Below, in pieces: positions 1 through 8,190 of a stretch of DNA of 64,000 nucleotides (position 1 is its first letter; every line of letters begins with the position of its first letter). Origin of the DNA: Bacillus sp. B1-b2 (GTDB taxonomy: Bacteria > Bacillota > Bacilli > Bacillales > Cytobacillaceae); contig NZ_WEHU01000014.1 of assembly GCF_009183415.1 (NCBI RefSeq), positions 62,001 to 126,000 on the forward strand. Reading direction: 5' to 3'. The notes under the pieces are model-generated. The model did not search any database. It was not told where the DNA came from and was given only the letters and a program-made list of their open reading frames with translations. Made by a program: the position numbers and the translations under genes.

Positions 1-113
1 GAACTCTAGTTGGAATGGATAAAACAGAGTAAACTAGCCTACATGAATCCACCGGTATAAGTTCGTCCCCAATCTAGATGGATTAATTAAGTATAGAAAC
101 CGGAGGAATGAAA

Positions 114-1436
114 ATGGAGAATAATACAAAAAGTATTGATCAGGTTCTGGAGGATTATAGTGATAAGCCAGTACCAAGAGATAAAACAAAAAATTATCTA
201 TCGATGGCGCTCATTTGGAGTGGTGTAGGAATTAGTTTAGGTCTATTACTCACTGGTGGTACGCTAGGTGTGGGGCTTTCCTTTAAACAAACAGTACTCG
301 CTGCTTTTATTGGTGGCTTTGTGCTAGCTGTTATTACAGCATTAGTTGGGATTATTGGGGCAAGAACAAACCTATCAACAGCCATGATTAGCCGTTTTGC
401 ATTTGGGGAATTAGCTATCATTGGTATTGCCTTAATACAAGCTTTTGGTTCCTACGGATGGTTCGGAGTTCAATTGGGGTTATTTGGAGATACAGCTGCT
501 GTTGCATGGGAAGAAACGACAGGATTTGGAGGGAATACTACTTTATTTATCATACTAGGTGGAATTTGCATGATTGCTACAGCAACATTAGGTTATAAAG
601 CATTAGATGCACTTAGTAAAGCTGCTGTCCCGTTATTGATTATTTTAATGGGGGCATCTGTTTGGAAAATCCTTCAAGATAACAATGTCACAGATTTATG
701 GAATCTTCAAGGAACAGAAGAACCTATCACAATTGGAACTGGAGTTTCCCTTGTTATTAGCTCTTTTATCGTAGGAGCAGTGGTAGCACCAGATGTATCC
801 CGTTATGCTAAATCGCAAAAAGATACGATTATTGCTGCATTTATGGCATTTTTTATCGTAACACCTTTGATTGTTTTAGTTGGAACAGTGATGGCACAAG
901 TAACAGGATCATGGGATTTAGTAGATATTATGATTGGTTTAGGCTGGGGAACCTTTGCTTTACTTGTTCTTATGTTTGCTCAATGGACGTCTAATGATAA
1001 TAACTTGTATAGCTCAGCACTTGGCTTTGCAGTTGTTTTTAAAAAGTTGAAAAAGTGGCAGTTAACAGTAATCTCTGGAATATTAGGAATTATCCTTTCT
1101 CTATTCGGAATCTATGATAATTTTATTCCATTTTTGAATATTCTCGGTGTTTTAATCCCGCCAATGGGTGGAGTCATGATTATCGATTTCTACCTATTTA
1201 ATAGTGCAAACTATACAATAGATAAATTAGCGGAACTACCTAAAATCCGATTATTGTCTATTGGTTGCTGGGTATTAGGTTCATTGGTGGCAATCCTCAC
1301 TACTAATGGTGTTATCACATTAACAACCATTTCCTCTTTAGATGGTATTTTAGTAGCAGCCTTAGCTCAATTCATCCTGCTTAAGGTATCTGGTAATTCT
1401 TTACCCAAAATGGGAGGAGACCAAATAGCTTCATAG
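114..1436 (+). CDS. NCS1-family permease (CodB/Mhp1-type)
   Basis: This is a roughly 440-residue integral membrane protein with about 12 hydrophobic segments, resembling nucleobase:cation symporter-1 permeases (cytosine, allantoin or hydantoin uptake). The cytoplasmic N-terminus is followed by a Gly-rich first helix (LLLTGGTLG) and the NLSTAMISRFAFG stretch typical of NCS1 proteins. An upstream ATG at 108 touches the GGAGG at 102-106, so the ATG at 114 (spacing 7) is the better start. It heads a same-strand run with an amidohydrolase, a DUF917 protein and a HyuA-like protein, so its substrate is probably a cyclic amide or nucleobase-like ring. The family is clear; the substrate is inferred from neighbours only. 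Confidence 0.85.
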   Translation: MENNTKSIDQVLEDYSDKPVPRDKTKNYLSMALIWSGVGISLGLLLTGGTLGVGLSFKQTVLAAFIGGFVLAVITALVGIIGARTNLSTAMISRFAFGELAIIGIALIQAFGSYGWFGVQLGLFGDTAAVAWEETTGFGGNTTLFIILGGICMIATATLGYKALDALSKAAVPLLIILMGASVWKILQDNNVTDLWNLQGTEEPITIGTGVSLVISSFIVGAVVAPDVSRYAKSQKDTIIAAFMAFFIVTPLIVLVGTVMAQVTGSWDLVDIMIGLGWGTFALLVLMFAQWTSNDNNLYSSALGFAVVFKKLKKWQLTVISGILGIILSLFGIYDNFIPFLNILGVLIPPMGGVMIIDFYLFNSANYTIDKLAELPKIRLLSIGCWVLGSLVAILTTNGVITLTTISSLDGILVAALAQFILLKVSGNSLPKMGGDQIAS

Positions 1437-1460
1437 TTTGATAGAAAAGGAGGGTGGAAT

Positions 1461-2267
1461 GTGAGGATGGCAAGAATAGCACTAGTTCAGTTTCAAAGCA
1501 CGTTAAATAATATGGAAGAAAATATAGAAAAGGCTATCTCGTTTATAAAAGAAGCAGCAGAACAGCAAGTAGATTTAATTGTTTTTCCAGAATTATTTTT
1601 AACAGGTTATAATCCAGACATGGTTTATCAACAATACTTTGATTATGCAGTAAATGTTAGAGAAAAAAGCGACATACTTGAATTCTTTCAAAACATCGCA
1701 ATAGAAACAAATATGAATATGGTTATTCCAACTGTTACCTATAAAGAACAACCTGGTGTTCTTTTTAACTCGGCTATTGTCATTAATAGACAAGGAGTTA
1801 TAGAAGGTAGTTATGATAAGACACATCTTTGGGCTGGCGAACGAAATTATTTTAGAGAAGGAAGTGAATATCCTGTATTTCAATTAGACTTTGGGAAGAT
1901 AGGTATCATGATTTGCTATGATGGAGGTTTTCCAGAAGTATCTAGAAAACTTGCTTTAGCAGGAGCAGAGCTACTCGTTTGTACCTCTGCTTTTCCAATG
2001 ATTGATAAAGATATGTGGGATATTTACTTTAAAGCTAGATCTTTAGAGAATGTTTGTTTTACAGTTGCTGTTAACCGAGTTGGAGTGGAAGGATCTCTTC
2101 ATCTATTTGGTAACAATAAAGTAGTAAACCCAAGAGGGGAATTATTGCTAGAGGCACCGATTGATGAGGAAGCCATGCAGATTGTCGAACTAGATTTGGA
2201 TCAGGTTACAGCCTATCGAAAAGAGATTCCTTTCTTAAGAGATAGAAAAACAGCTTATACGCTTTAA
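1461..2267 (+). CDS. Carbon-nitrogen hydrolase (nitrilase superfamily)
   Basis: A cytosolic amidohydrolase of about 268 residues. The catalytic triad of the nitrilase superfamily is visible: Glu44 in FPELFLTGY, Lys120 in YDKTHLW and Cys152 in MICYDGGFPE. The family cleaves non-peptide C-N bonds and includes N-carbamoyl-D-amino-acid amidohydrolases and N-carbamoylputrescine amidases. Its position between a permease and a DUF917/HyuA pair suggests it acts on an N-carbamoyl or amide product of ring opening, which is inference. The start is GTG 1461, six bases after AAGGAGGG; an ATG at 1467 is the alternative and changes only two residues. The gap to the permease is short, consistent with one operon. 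Confidence 0.85.
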   Translation: MRMARIALVQFQSTLNNMEENIEKAISFIKEAAEQQVDLIVFPELFLTGYNPDMVYQQYFDYAVNVREKSDILEFFQNIAIETNMNMVIPTVTYKEQPGVLFNSAIVINRQGVIEGSYDKTHLWAGERNYFREGSEYPVFQLDFGKIGIMICYDGGFPEVSRKLALAGAELLVCTSAFPMIDKDMWDIYFKARSLENVCFTVAVNRVGVEGSLHLFGNNKVVNPRGELLLEAPIDEEAMQIVELDLDQVTAYRKEIPFLRDRKTAYTL

Positions 2268-2294
2268 CTTAAGAAAAGAGGAGGAGAAAAGTTC

Positions 2295-3386
2295 ATGCGA
2301 TTAATTGGAAAACAAGAAATAGAAGATATAGCAGTTGGTGCAGCGTTACTTGGAACTGGTGGAGGTGGCGATCCATACATTGGTAAACTAATGGCACTTC
2401 AGGCCATTGAAGAGTATGGACCTGTAAAGCTTCTCGGTGTGGATGAGGTGCCTGATGATAAGTTAATTGTACCTTCAGGAATGATGGGCGCTCCTACCGT
2501 AATGATTGAAAAGCCGCCAAGTGGCGAAGAAGCAATAAATGCTTTTAAATCATTAGAAAGTTACTTAGGTGAAGAAATCTATGCTACTATGCCAATAGAA
2601 GCCGGAGGAGTAAATTCTCTTTTACCTTTTACATTGGCAGCGAGGTTAGGTCTTCCAGTTGTAGATGTAGATGGGATGGGAAGAGCCTTTCCAGAATTGC
2701 AAATGGTAACCTTTTATTTAGATGGAATTTCTGCTACTCCAATGGTAATTGGCGATGAAAAAGGTAACACTTCTTTGATTAATACAGTTAATAATGTCTG
2801 GGCAGAACGAATAGCTCGTAATACTACGATTCAAATGGGCGGTTCTGTGATGATGTCCATTTATCCAATGAAAGGGGAAAATCTGAAGGGAAGTGGCATC
2901 CATAATATCCTTCAATTAGAAGAAGAGATTGGGAAATCTATTCGACTGGCTAAGCAAAATGGTAAAGAGCCAATCAAAGAAGTATTGCAATTAACAAGAG
3001 GATTTGAGCTGTTTAAAGGAAAAGTCGTGGATGTTAACCGCAAAACAGAAACTGGATTTGCTAGAGGGACAGCAACCTTTGAAGGCTTAGAAAATTACAT
3101 GAAACAAGAATTAACATTAAGTTTTCAAAATGAGCATTTAATTGCTAGAACAAAAGAAGCTGTATTATGTGTAACACCAGATCTCATTGCAGTGCTCGAT
3201 TCAGAAACTGGATTACCAGTTACTACTGAAGGACTTCGTTATGGGGCAAGATGTGTTGTTATTGGGATTCCTTGTCATGAAAAGTGGCGAACAGAAAAGG
3301 GCATCGCGACTTGTGGCCCTGGCTATTTTGGCTATGATGTTGAATATCGTCCTATTGAAGAATTAGTCTTAGAGGGAGTGAAATAA
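2295..3386 (+). CDS. DUF917 family protein (S-methyl-thiohydantoin desulfurase-like)
   Basis: A 363-residue protein with the DUF917 hallmark near its N-terminus, a Gly-rich loop LLGTGGGGDPYIG at about residues 18-30. The family is described as related to S-methyl thiohydantoin desulfurase and often sits beside or fused to hydantoinase/oxoprolinase proteins. That is the case here: the stop codon overlaps the ATG of the HyuA-like gene by one base, implying translational coupling and probably a shared complex. A strong AGAGGAGGAG ribosome site precedes ATG 2295. The biochemical reaction cannot be read from the sequence. Confidence 0.85.
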   Translation: MRLIGKQEIEDIAVGAALLGTGGGGDPYIGKLMALQAIEEYGPVKLLGVDEVPDDKLIVPSGMMGAPTVMIEKPPSGEEAINAFKSLESYLGEEIYATMPIEAGGVNSLLPFTLAARLGLPVVDVDGMGRAFPELQMVTFYLDGISATPMVIGDEKGNTSLINTVNNVWAERIARNTTIQMGGSVMMSIYPMKGENLKGSGIHNILQLEEEIGKSIRLAKQNGKEPIKEVLQLTRGFELFKGKVVDVNRKTETGFARGTATFEGLENYMKQELTLSFQNEHLIARTKEAVLCVTPDLIAVLDSETGLPVTTEGLRYGARCVVIGIPCHEKWRTEKGIATCGPGYFGYDVEYRPIEELVLEGVK

Positions 3387-4972
3387 TGTCATATTATCGT
3401 ATAGGAATAGACGTTGGTGGAACCCACACAGATGCTGTTATTTTAAATGAAAAGTACGAGGTAATCTCAGAAACAAAATCTCCGACAACGGAAGATGTGA
3501 GCACAGGAATCTATCAAGCTATGAGAAAGGTCATTTCTAAAGTTGATATCCCATTAGAGAAGATTCAGTACGCCATGCTTGGCACAACCCACTGTACAAA
3601 TGCCATTGTGGAAAGAAAAAGACTGAACTCGGTTGCTATTATTCGAATCGGTGCACCCGCGACTCTTGCCGTTAAGCCGTTGATTGGTGTTCCAGAAGAC
3701 TTAAAAGAACACTTGGGAAAATACGTATACTTAGTGGAGGGAGGAAATGAGTTTGATGGGAGAGAAATTTCAACATTAAATGAAACAGAGCTCTATCGAA
3801 TTGCTCATGAAGTAAACGGGCTAGTAGATTCAATTGCTATTACTTCTGTGTTTTCTCCTGTTTCTCCTGAACATGAAGAGCGGGCTGCAAACATTATAAA
3901 AGAAGTGCTTGGTGAGAGTGTGGCCGTCTCTTTATCTAGTGAAATTGGTAGTGTTGGATTGCTAGAAAGAGAAAATGCCACTATTTTAAATGCTTCTGTT
4001 ATTAATGTGGCGAAAACAACAGCTGATGGATTTGTGCAGGCTCTGAAAGAAGAGGGAATTAATGCTAGAGTATTTTTTGGGCAAAATGACGGGACATTAA
4101 TGTCTATTGACTATGCGGTGAAATACCCTATTTTCACAGTAGCATGTGGTCCTACGAATAGCTTGCGTGGTGCTTCTTATTTAACAGGTAACTCGGATGC
4201 ATTGGTAGTCGATGTTGGAGGTACTACTTCAGATATTGGCGTATTAGTCGGTTCTTTTCCTAGAGAGTCTTCCTTAGCGGTAGAAATTGGAGGAGCAAGG
4301 ACAAACTTTAGAATGCCAGATCTTGTTTCCATTGGTCTTGGAGGTGGAACCATTGTAAGAGTAACTGATGATGGAGAAATTACGATAGGACCAGATAGTG
4401 TAGGTTACCAGCTGCCTGAAAAGGGTTTAGTCTTTGGTGGTGACACATTAACTACGACAGATGTGGTTGTGGCACTTGGGAAGGTCAATATTGGTGATGC
4501 ATCATTGGTGCAGCATTTAGAAAAGAATTTTCTAGAAAAAGTATATGAAAAACTGGTGGGAAAAGTAGAAGTTGCCATTGATAAAATGAAAACAAGCTCT
4601 GAACCAATTCCTGTTATTCTTGTAGGTGGTGGAAGTATCTTATTACCTGATGAACTAAAAGGAGCATCTTTTGTTTTGCGACCGAAAAATTTTGGTGTAG
4701 CTAATGCGATAGGTGCAGCGATTGCTCAGGTTAGTGGAAGAGTAGAAAAGGTTTTTTCTATGGATGAACTAGGTCGAGAGAAGACACTAGAACTGGCTAA
4801 AGCGATGGCATTTGAGGAAGCAGTGAAGGCAGGTGCGGATCCAGAACAAGTGGTTCTAGTAGATGTGGAAGATGTGCCATTAGCATATTTACCAGGAAAT
4901 GCTACAAGAGTTCGAGTGAAGGCAGCAGGAGAGCTAGTAGGAGTGGGAAAAGGGAAAGAAGTGGAAGTGTGA
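3386..4972 (+). CDS. Hydantoinase/oxoprolinase family protein (HyuA-like)
   Basis: A 528-residue protein of the ASKHA-fold hydantoinase A/oxoprolinase group. The N-terminal phosphate-binding motif GIDVGGTHTDAV lies at about residues 7-18, and a second one (VVDVGGTTSDIG) near residue 273, with a Gly-rich SIGLGGGT after it. These match the N-terminal and central domains of HyuA and 5-oxoprolinases, which couple ATP hydrolysis to opening of a cyclic amide. It overlaps the DUF917 gene by one base and ends the first module; a weak terminator follows. It is shorter than full eukaryotic-type 5-oxoprolinase and lacks a HyuB partner here, so DUF917 may supply the second function (inference). Confidence 0.85.
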   Translation: MSYYRIGIDVGGTHTDAVILNEKYEVISETKSPTTEDVSTGIYQAMRKVISKVDIPLEKIQYAMLGTTHCTNAIVERKRLNSVAIIRIGAPATLAVKPLIGVPEDLKEHLGKYVYLVEGGNEFDGREISTLNETELYRIAHEVNGLVDSIAITSVFSPVSPEHEERAANIIKEVLGESVAVSLSSEIGSVGLLERENATILNASVINVAKTTADGFVQALKEEGINARVFFGQNDGTLMSIDYAVKYPIFTVACGPTNSLRGASYLTGNSDALVVDVGGTTSDIGVLVGSFPRESSLAVEIGGARTNFRMPDLVSIGLGGGTIVRVTDDGEITIGPDSVGYQLPEKGLVFGGDTLTTTDVVVALGKVNIGDASLVQHLEKNFLEKVYEKLVGKVEVAIDKMKTSSEPIPVILVGGGSILLPDELKGASFVLRPKNFGVANAIGAAIAQVSGRVEKVFSMDELGREKTLELAKAMAFEEAVKAGADPEQVVLVDVEDVPLAYLPGNATRVRVKAAGELVGVGKGKEVEV

Positions 4973-5035
4973 GAGGATTATTATCTTAAGGAGTTATCAG
5001 TGATATAGGCAAGGATATCTATAATTAATTTGGCA

Positions 5036-5073
5036 GGGAGAGTAGAATGAAATGATACGCTCTCTTTTTTTTT
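5036..5073 (+). terminator. Weak intrinsic terminator after the HyuA-like gene
   Basis: A short GAGAG/CTCTC stem (5038-5042 with 5060-5064) is followed immediately by nine T residues. The loop is long (17 bases), so the hairpin is weak, but position and T tract fit termination of module 1. Confidence 0.45.
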
Positions 5074-5441
5074 ACGTAAAATGGTCAAATTATTTCAGAA
5101 GTTATCTTCACATTGAGAAAGAATGAAGGATGGAATAGTTAGCTATTCTTAATGCGGGAAAAAGATAAGAAACACACTAATTCCAACCATATTAATACAT
5201 ATTAACTAGGATAGTGTTCTGATAGAAAAGGAAACGATTCCATGAATTGAACTAAACTAATTTTTTAGAAAATTAAATAAATTACTATTTACAAACCATA
5301 AATAGTGCTATATGATAACCCATATAAGTAATCGATGTTATAATAACTCACATGAAAATACACCAAATGAAAATTCTTCATTGAATCAGCATAATATTCC
5401 ACAATTCATTTTAGTATAACGCCTAATAATAACGAAATATC

Positions 5442-5472
5442 TTAATATTGTCAGAAAATCTAACAATATTAA
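5442..5472. repeat. Long dyad, 14-base arms with one mismatch
   Basis: The arms TTAATATTGTCAGA (5442-5455) and TCTAACAATATTAA (5459-5472) are reverse complements except for one position and are separated by AAA. There is no T tract after it, so a protein-binding dyad is more likely than a terminator. Confidence 0.7.
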
Positions 5473-5478
5473 TTAAGT

Positions 5479-5495
5479 TATAATTGGTCTGACCA
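5479..5495 (+). promoter_or_regulatory. TATAAT box with FadR-type operator TGGTCTGACCA
   Basis: A consensus -10 hexamer (5479-5484) is followed directly by the palindrome TGGTCTGACCA (5485-5495). This matches the pattern TNGTNNNACNA bound by FCD-type GntR regulators such as LldR. No good -35 lies 17 bases upstream. Transcription rightward would run antisense into the GntR gene at 5560-6183. Two GntR regulators in the window (5560-6183 and 7359-8075) are candidate binders. Confidence 0.5.
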
Positions 5496-5549
5496 TATTA
5501 TCTTTGGAACAGAGTAAATATCTTATATTGCATATTTCTAAAAAATAAA

Positions 5550-5585
5550 CCCTGTAGAATCAATAGTGAAGATTCTCAAACAGGG
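5550..5585 (-). terminator. Terminator of the GntR gene (leftward)
   Basis: CCCTG (5550-5554) pairs with CAGGG (5581-5585) and AGAATC (5556-5561) with GATTCT (5571-5576). Read on the minus strand the hairpin is followed by a T-rich run (complement of 5541-5548). The stop codon of the regulator lies inside the stem. Confidence 0.6.
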
Positions 5586-6183
5586 CAAGTATTTTTAGGA
5601 TATCTTTTTCCTCTATTGTCATTTGTAGTTCTTCTATGGCTACATTAGCTTGATAGTATTGAAAGAAATTATTATCTTCTAGGAGCACATAAATATTATC
5701 CCAAAGTGCCAATAAATAAGGTTTTTTACAACTAGCTCTATGACTTTCAATAAGATTAATAAAATTAACCCAAAAAGGGTGGTGAGAATTTCGGGGATAG
5801 TTTTTCATCTCTACTGGAATATCCGCTTTTAGTGAAGAGAGAATGATTTTCTCTGAACACATTAAAAAGATTCCATAGTAATTCCGTTGCTTTTCTTCAT
5901 CCATGCTAATTTCAACAAGGCTGTCAGGAAGCAGGAAAGGTGGGGATGTGGAAACAAAAGTACCTTCTCCTTGGCGAGAATCTAGATATTTTAATAGATT
6001 TAATACTCTCAAACCTTCTCGAACAGAAGGGCGACTAATATTTAATTGTTCACTTAATTGTCTTTCAGGAGGAATTTTTGTTCCTATTGGTAATTGTTCT
6101 TCTACTATAAAGTTAGCAATCTGATTTGCTGCTTGTTCAAAGGTTTTGAATTGACGTTTTATTAAAAAGTGATTTTCATCCAT
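5560..6183 (-). CDS. GntR-family regulator, FadR-like, short C-terminal domain
   Basis: A 207-residue DNA-binding protein. Residues about 12-80 form a GntR winged helix (IPPERQLSEQL, then RPSVREGLRVL and RQGEGTFV), the form seen in FadR-type members. The C-terminal part, about 110 residues, lacks the Asp/His metal ligands of a standard FCD domain and is shorter than usual, so effector sensing may be altered or lost. GGAGGAAT precedes the ATG. It is transcribed against both flanking modules and its start faces the homoserine-dehydrogenase-like gene, whose promoter it may control. DNA-binding role is clear; ligand unknown. Confidence 0.8.
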   Translation of the reverse strand: MDENHFLIKRQFKTFEQAANQIANFIVEEQLPIGTKIPPERQLSEQLNISRPSVREGLRVLNLLKYLDSRQGEGTFVSTSPPFLLPDSLVEISMDEEKQRNYYGIFLMCSEKIILSSLKADIPVEMKNYPRNSHHPFWVNFINLIESHRASCKKPYLLALWDNIYVLLEDNNFFQYYQANVAIEELQMTIEEKDILKILALFENLHY

Positions 6184-6293
6184 TTTTCATTCCTCCATTA
6201 TTATAGGAATACTAAGTCGTTGGTTTTATGACTTTAATTATATACCTTTGTTCATTGTTTCAAGAAGTGATTTTTATCTAAAGGAGTATATAT

Positions 6294-7337
6294 ATGGAAA
6301 AAACAATTATTATTACAGGCTATGGAATTGTAGCAAAAGAGTTTTGCAAACTGATTGTGGATAAAGCAGAAACAATAAAAGATAAGTATGGCTTTACATT
6401 AACTGTTACAGGAATCATTGGAAGCAAAGGAATGATTTATCAACAAGAGGGCTTAGATTTGCAGACACTTATAGAGGATGAAATAGGTTCAAATGCCTTA
6501 ATAGAGTATTCAAAGAAAAAACAAGTTTCGTTTATTAATCCAATTTATGAAGCTGATGTACTGGTTGAATGCACACCAACCAATGTGGAAAATGGCGAAC
6601 CAGGTCTTTCCTACATATTAGAAGCTATCCATGCAGGTGCTGATATTGTCTCTGTTTCAAAAGGTGCTTTAGTTCACTCTTTTCCGCTAATAAAAAAGGT
6701 GGCAGCAAATAAGGAATCACGATTAAAATTCAGCGGTGCCACCGCAGCTGCTCTTCCTACTATTGATATAGGAGATGATTGCTTATCTGGCTGTACGATT
6801 ACGAAGATAGAGGGAATCTTGAATGGTACTTCTAACTTTATTCTAACTAGTATGAACAACGAGAATATTTCGTTTGAAGATGCTTTACAGATTGCAAAGG
6901 AAAGAGGAATTGCAGAAGCAAATCCTAGTTTAGATATCAAGGGGTTTGATAGTGCCTATAAGATCTTGTTGTTAGCTAACGAACTCTTCGGGATGGATTA
7001 CACCATAAAGGATGTAGCAATAGAAGGAATAGAGAAATTGACAAGTGAAAGGATGGAGGAAATAGCGAAAAGAAAGAAACGGGTTAAACTAATAGCGAGT
7101 GCTTACAGGGAAAATGACCAAACCATCCTAGAGGTTAAACCTACTGAGCTTGACGAAAATCATCCTTTGTTTTATGTAAATGGAACGAATAAAGGGATTC
7201 TTTTTGAAACAGAGGAAATGGGAACAATTTGTGCAACTGGTGGAGCTTCCCATCCAAAAGGAGCAGCAGCTGCAGCGCTAAAGGATGTCATCAATCTATA
7301 CAAGAATGAGGCAAACACTCAGTTGATAAGGGCCTGA
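6294..7337 (+). CDS. Homoserine dehydrogenase-like NAD(P)-dependent oxidoreductase, no ACT domain
   Basis: A 347-residue protein with an N-terminal Rossmann fold (ITGYGIVAKEF) and a homoserine dehydrogenase catalytic domain: VSKGAL, GILNGTSNFIL, ERGIAEANPSLDIKGFDSAYK with the conserved Asp and Lys, and a C-terminal Gly-rich ATGGASHPKGAAAAAL. The regulatory ACT domain of biosynthetic enzymes is absent. It sits beside FadR-type regulators, an aminotransferase and oxoprolinase genes rather than thrC/thrB, suggesting a catabolic or salvage oxidoreductase acting on homoserine or a related amino alcohol/semialdehyde. AAAGGAG precedes ATG 6294. Family assignment is firm; substrate is inference. Confidence 0.82.
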   Translation: MEKTIIITGYGIVAKEFCKLIVDKAETIKDKYGFTLTVTGIIGSKGMIYQQEGLDLQTLIEDEIGSNALIEYSKKKQVSFINPIYEADVLVECTPTNVENGEPGLSYILEAIHAGADIVSVSKGALVHSFPLIKKVAANKESRLKFSGATAAALPTIDIGDDCLSGCTITKIEGILNGTSNFILTSMNNENISFEDALQIAKERGIAEANPSLDIKGFDSAYKILLLANELFGMDYTIKDVAIEGIEKLTSERMEEIAKRKKRVKLIASAYRENDQTILEVKPTELDENHPLFYVNGTNKGILFETEEMGTICATGGASHPKGAAAAALKDVINLYKNEANTQLIRA

Positions 7338-7358
7338 AGGTAGGAGAGGAGAATAAAA

Positions 7359-8075
7359 TTGGCTTTAGAATCGATTAAAAAGAGAAGTCTTTATGAAGAA
7401 ATCGTATCAAGCATTATCCTTTATATACAAAAGGAAAATATTAAGCCAGGCGAAAAGCTTCCATCTGAAAATGAATTAATGGAGTACTTCAAAGTAAGTA
7501 AAACAGCTGTAAGAGAAGCATTAAGTGTGCTTGCTGCTAGAGGCATAATTGAGAAAAAACCTGGTGTTGGGAGCATTTTAAAAGAAACAAGTGGAGCCAC
7601 ATTTATTGATCAAATGACAAACAAATTAATTGTAGATAAACATGCATTACAGGACATCTTAGAATTTCGAAGAGGAGTTGAAGTGGAGGCAACTGCTTTA
7701 GCAGCTGAAAGAGCTAGCCCTGAACAATTGGAGGCGATCGAGAAGGCACATTTAAAACTAATTGAAGTGAATAAAAACGGAGAAACAGGGATTAAGGAAG
7801 ATTTTACTTTTCACCAGTTAATCATCCTTGCATCTTGTAATAGCATGTACGAAAGAATATTTGATTTTATCGCACCTTATTATTTAGAAGCCTTAACCAT
7901 TTCTAAAAACCAATCCAAGCAGATTTCCGACCGCTACTTTAAAGAGAGTCATGAAGAACATCAACGAATCATTCAAGCAATCAAAGGCCGTAATCCAGAA
8001 AGAGCCAGAGCATACGCTTTAGAGCACTTGTTGAACAATGAAACGAAGGTTTGGAGTCATACTTTACCGATTTAA
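7359..8075 (+). CDS. FadR/GntR-family regulator with FCD domain
   Basis: A 238-residue transcription factor. Residues about 8-75 are a GntR winged helix (GEKLPSENELMEYF, KTAVREALSVLAARG, PGVGSIL). Residues about 95-225 are an all-helical FCD ligand domain with metal-type residues in EDFTFHQLI and SHEEHQRII. The start is TTG 7359 after AGGAGAGGAGA. It lies 20 bases after the oxidoreductase gene and just before the aminotransferase, so it probably regulates this island in response to a carboxylate or amino-acid metabolite (inference). TGGTCTGACCA at 5485-5495 is the only consensus FCD-type operator I noticed nearby. Confidence 0.88.
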   Translation: MALESIKKRSLYEEIVSSIILYIQKENIKPGEKLPSENELMEYFKVSKTAVREALSVLAARGIIEKKPGVGSILKETSGATFIDQMTNKLIVDKHALQDILEFRRGVEVEATALAAERASPEQLEAIEKAHLKLIEVNKNGETGIKEDFTFHQLIILASCNSMYERIFDFIAPYYLEALTISKNQSKQISDRYFKESHEEHQRIIQAIKGRNPERARAYALEHLLNNETKVWSHTLPI

Positions 8076-8190
8076 ATAAGGATTTAAAATGTTTTTAGCT
8101 AAGATTCATAGAGCAGTTTAAATAGAATTCTAAGTCTAAAGAAACAAACTATTAAATAAAAATACGAAAATACGTTTGGAGGAACTTACA

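Larger units (their letters stand above)
5074..5549. other. Gene-free stretch rich in operator-like sites
   Basis: No reading frame of useful length or recognisable remnant is present between the convergent ends of the HyuA-like and GntR genes. Instead there are four regulatory-looking sites: a cre-like GGAAACGATTCC (5230-5241), an inverted repeat ACTATTTA/TAAATAGT (5284-5306), a long dyad (5442-5472), and a TATAAT (5479-5484) abutting TGGTCTGACCA (5485-5495). The layout resembles a complete catabolic promoter with no gene behind it. Confidence 0.6.
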
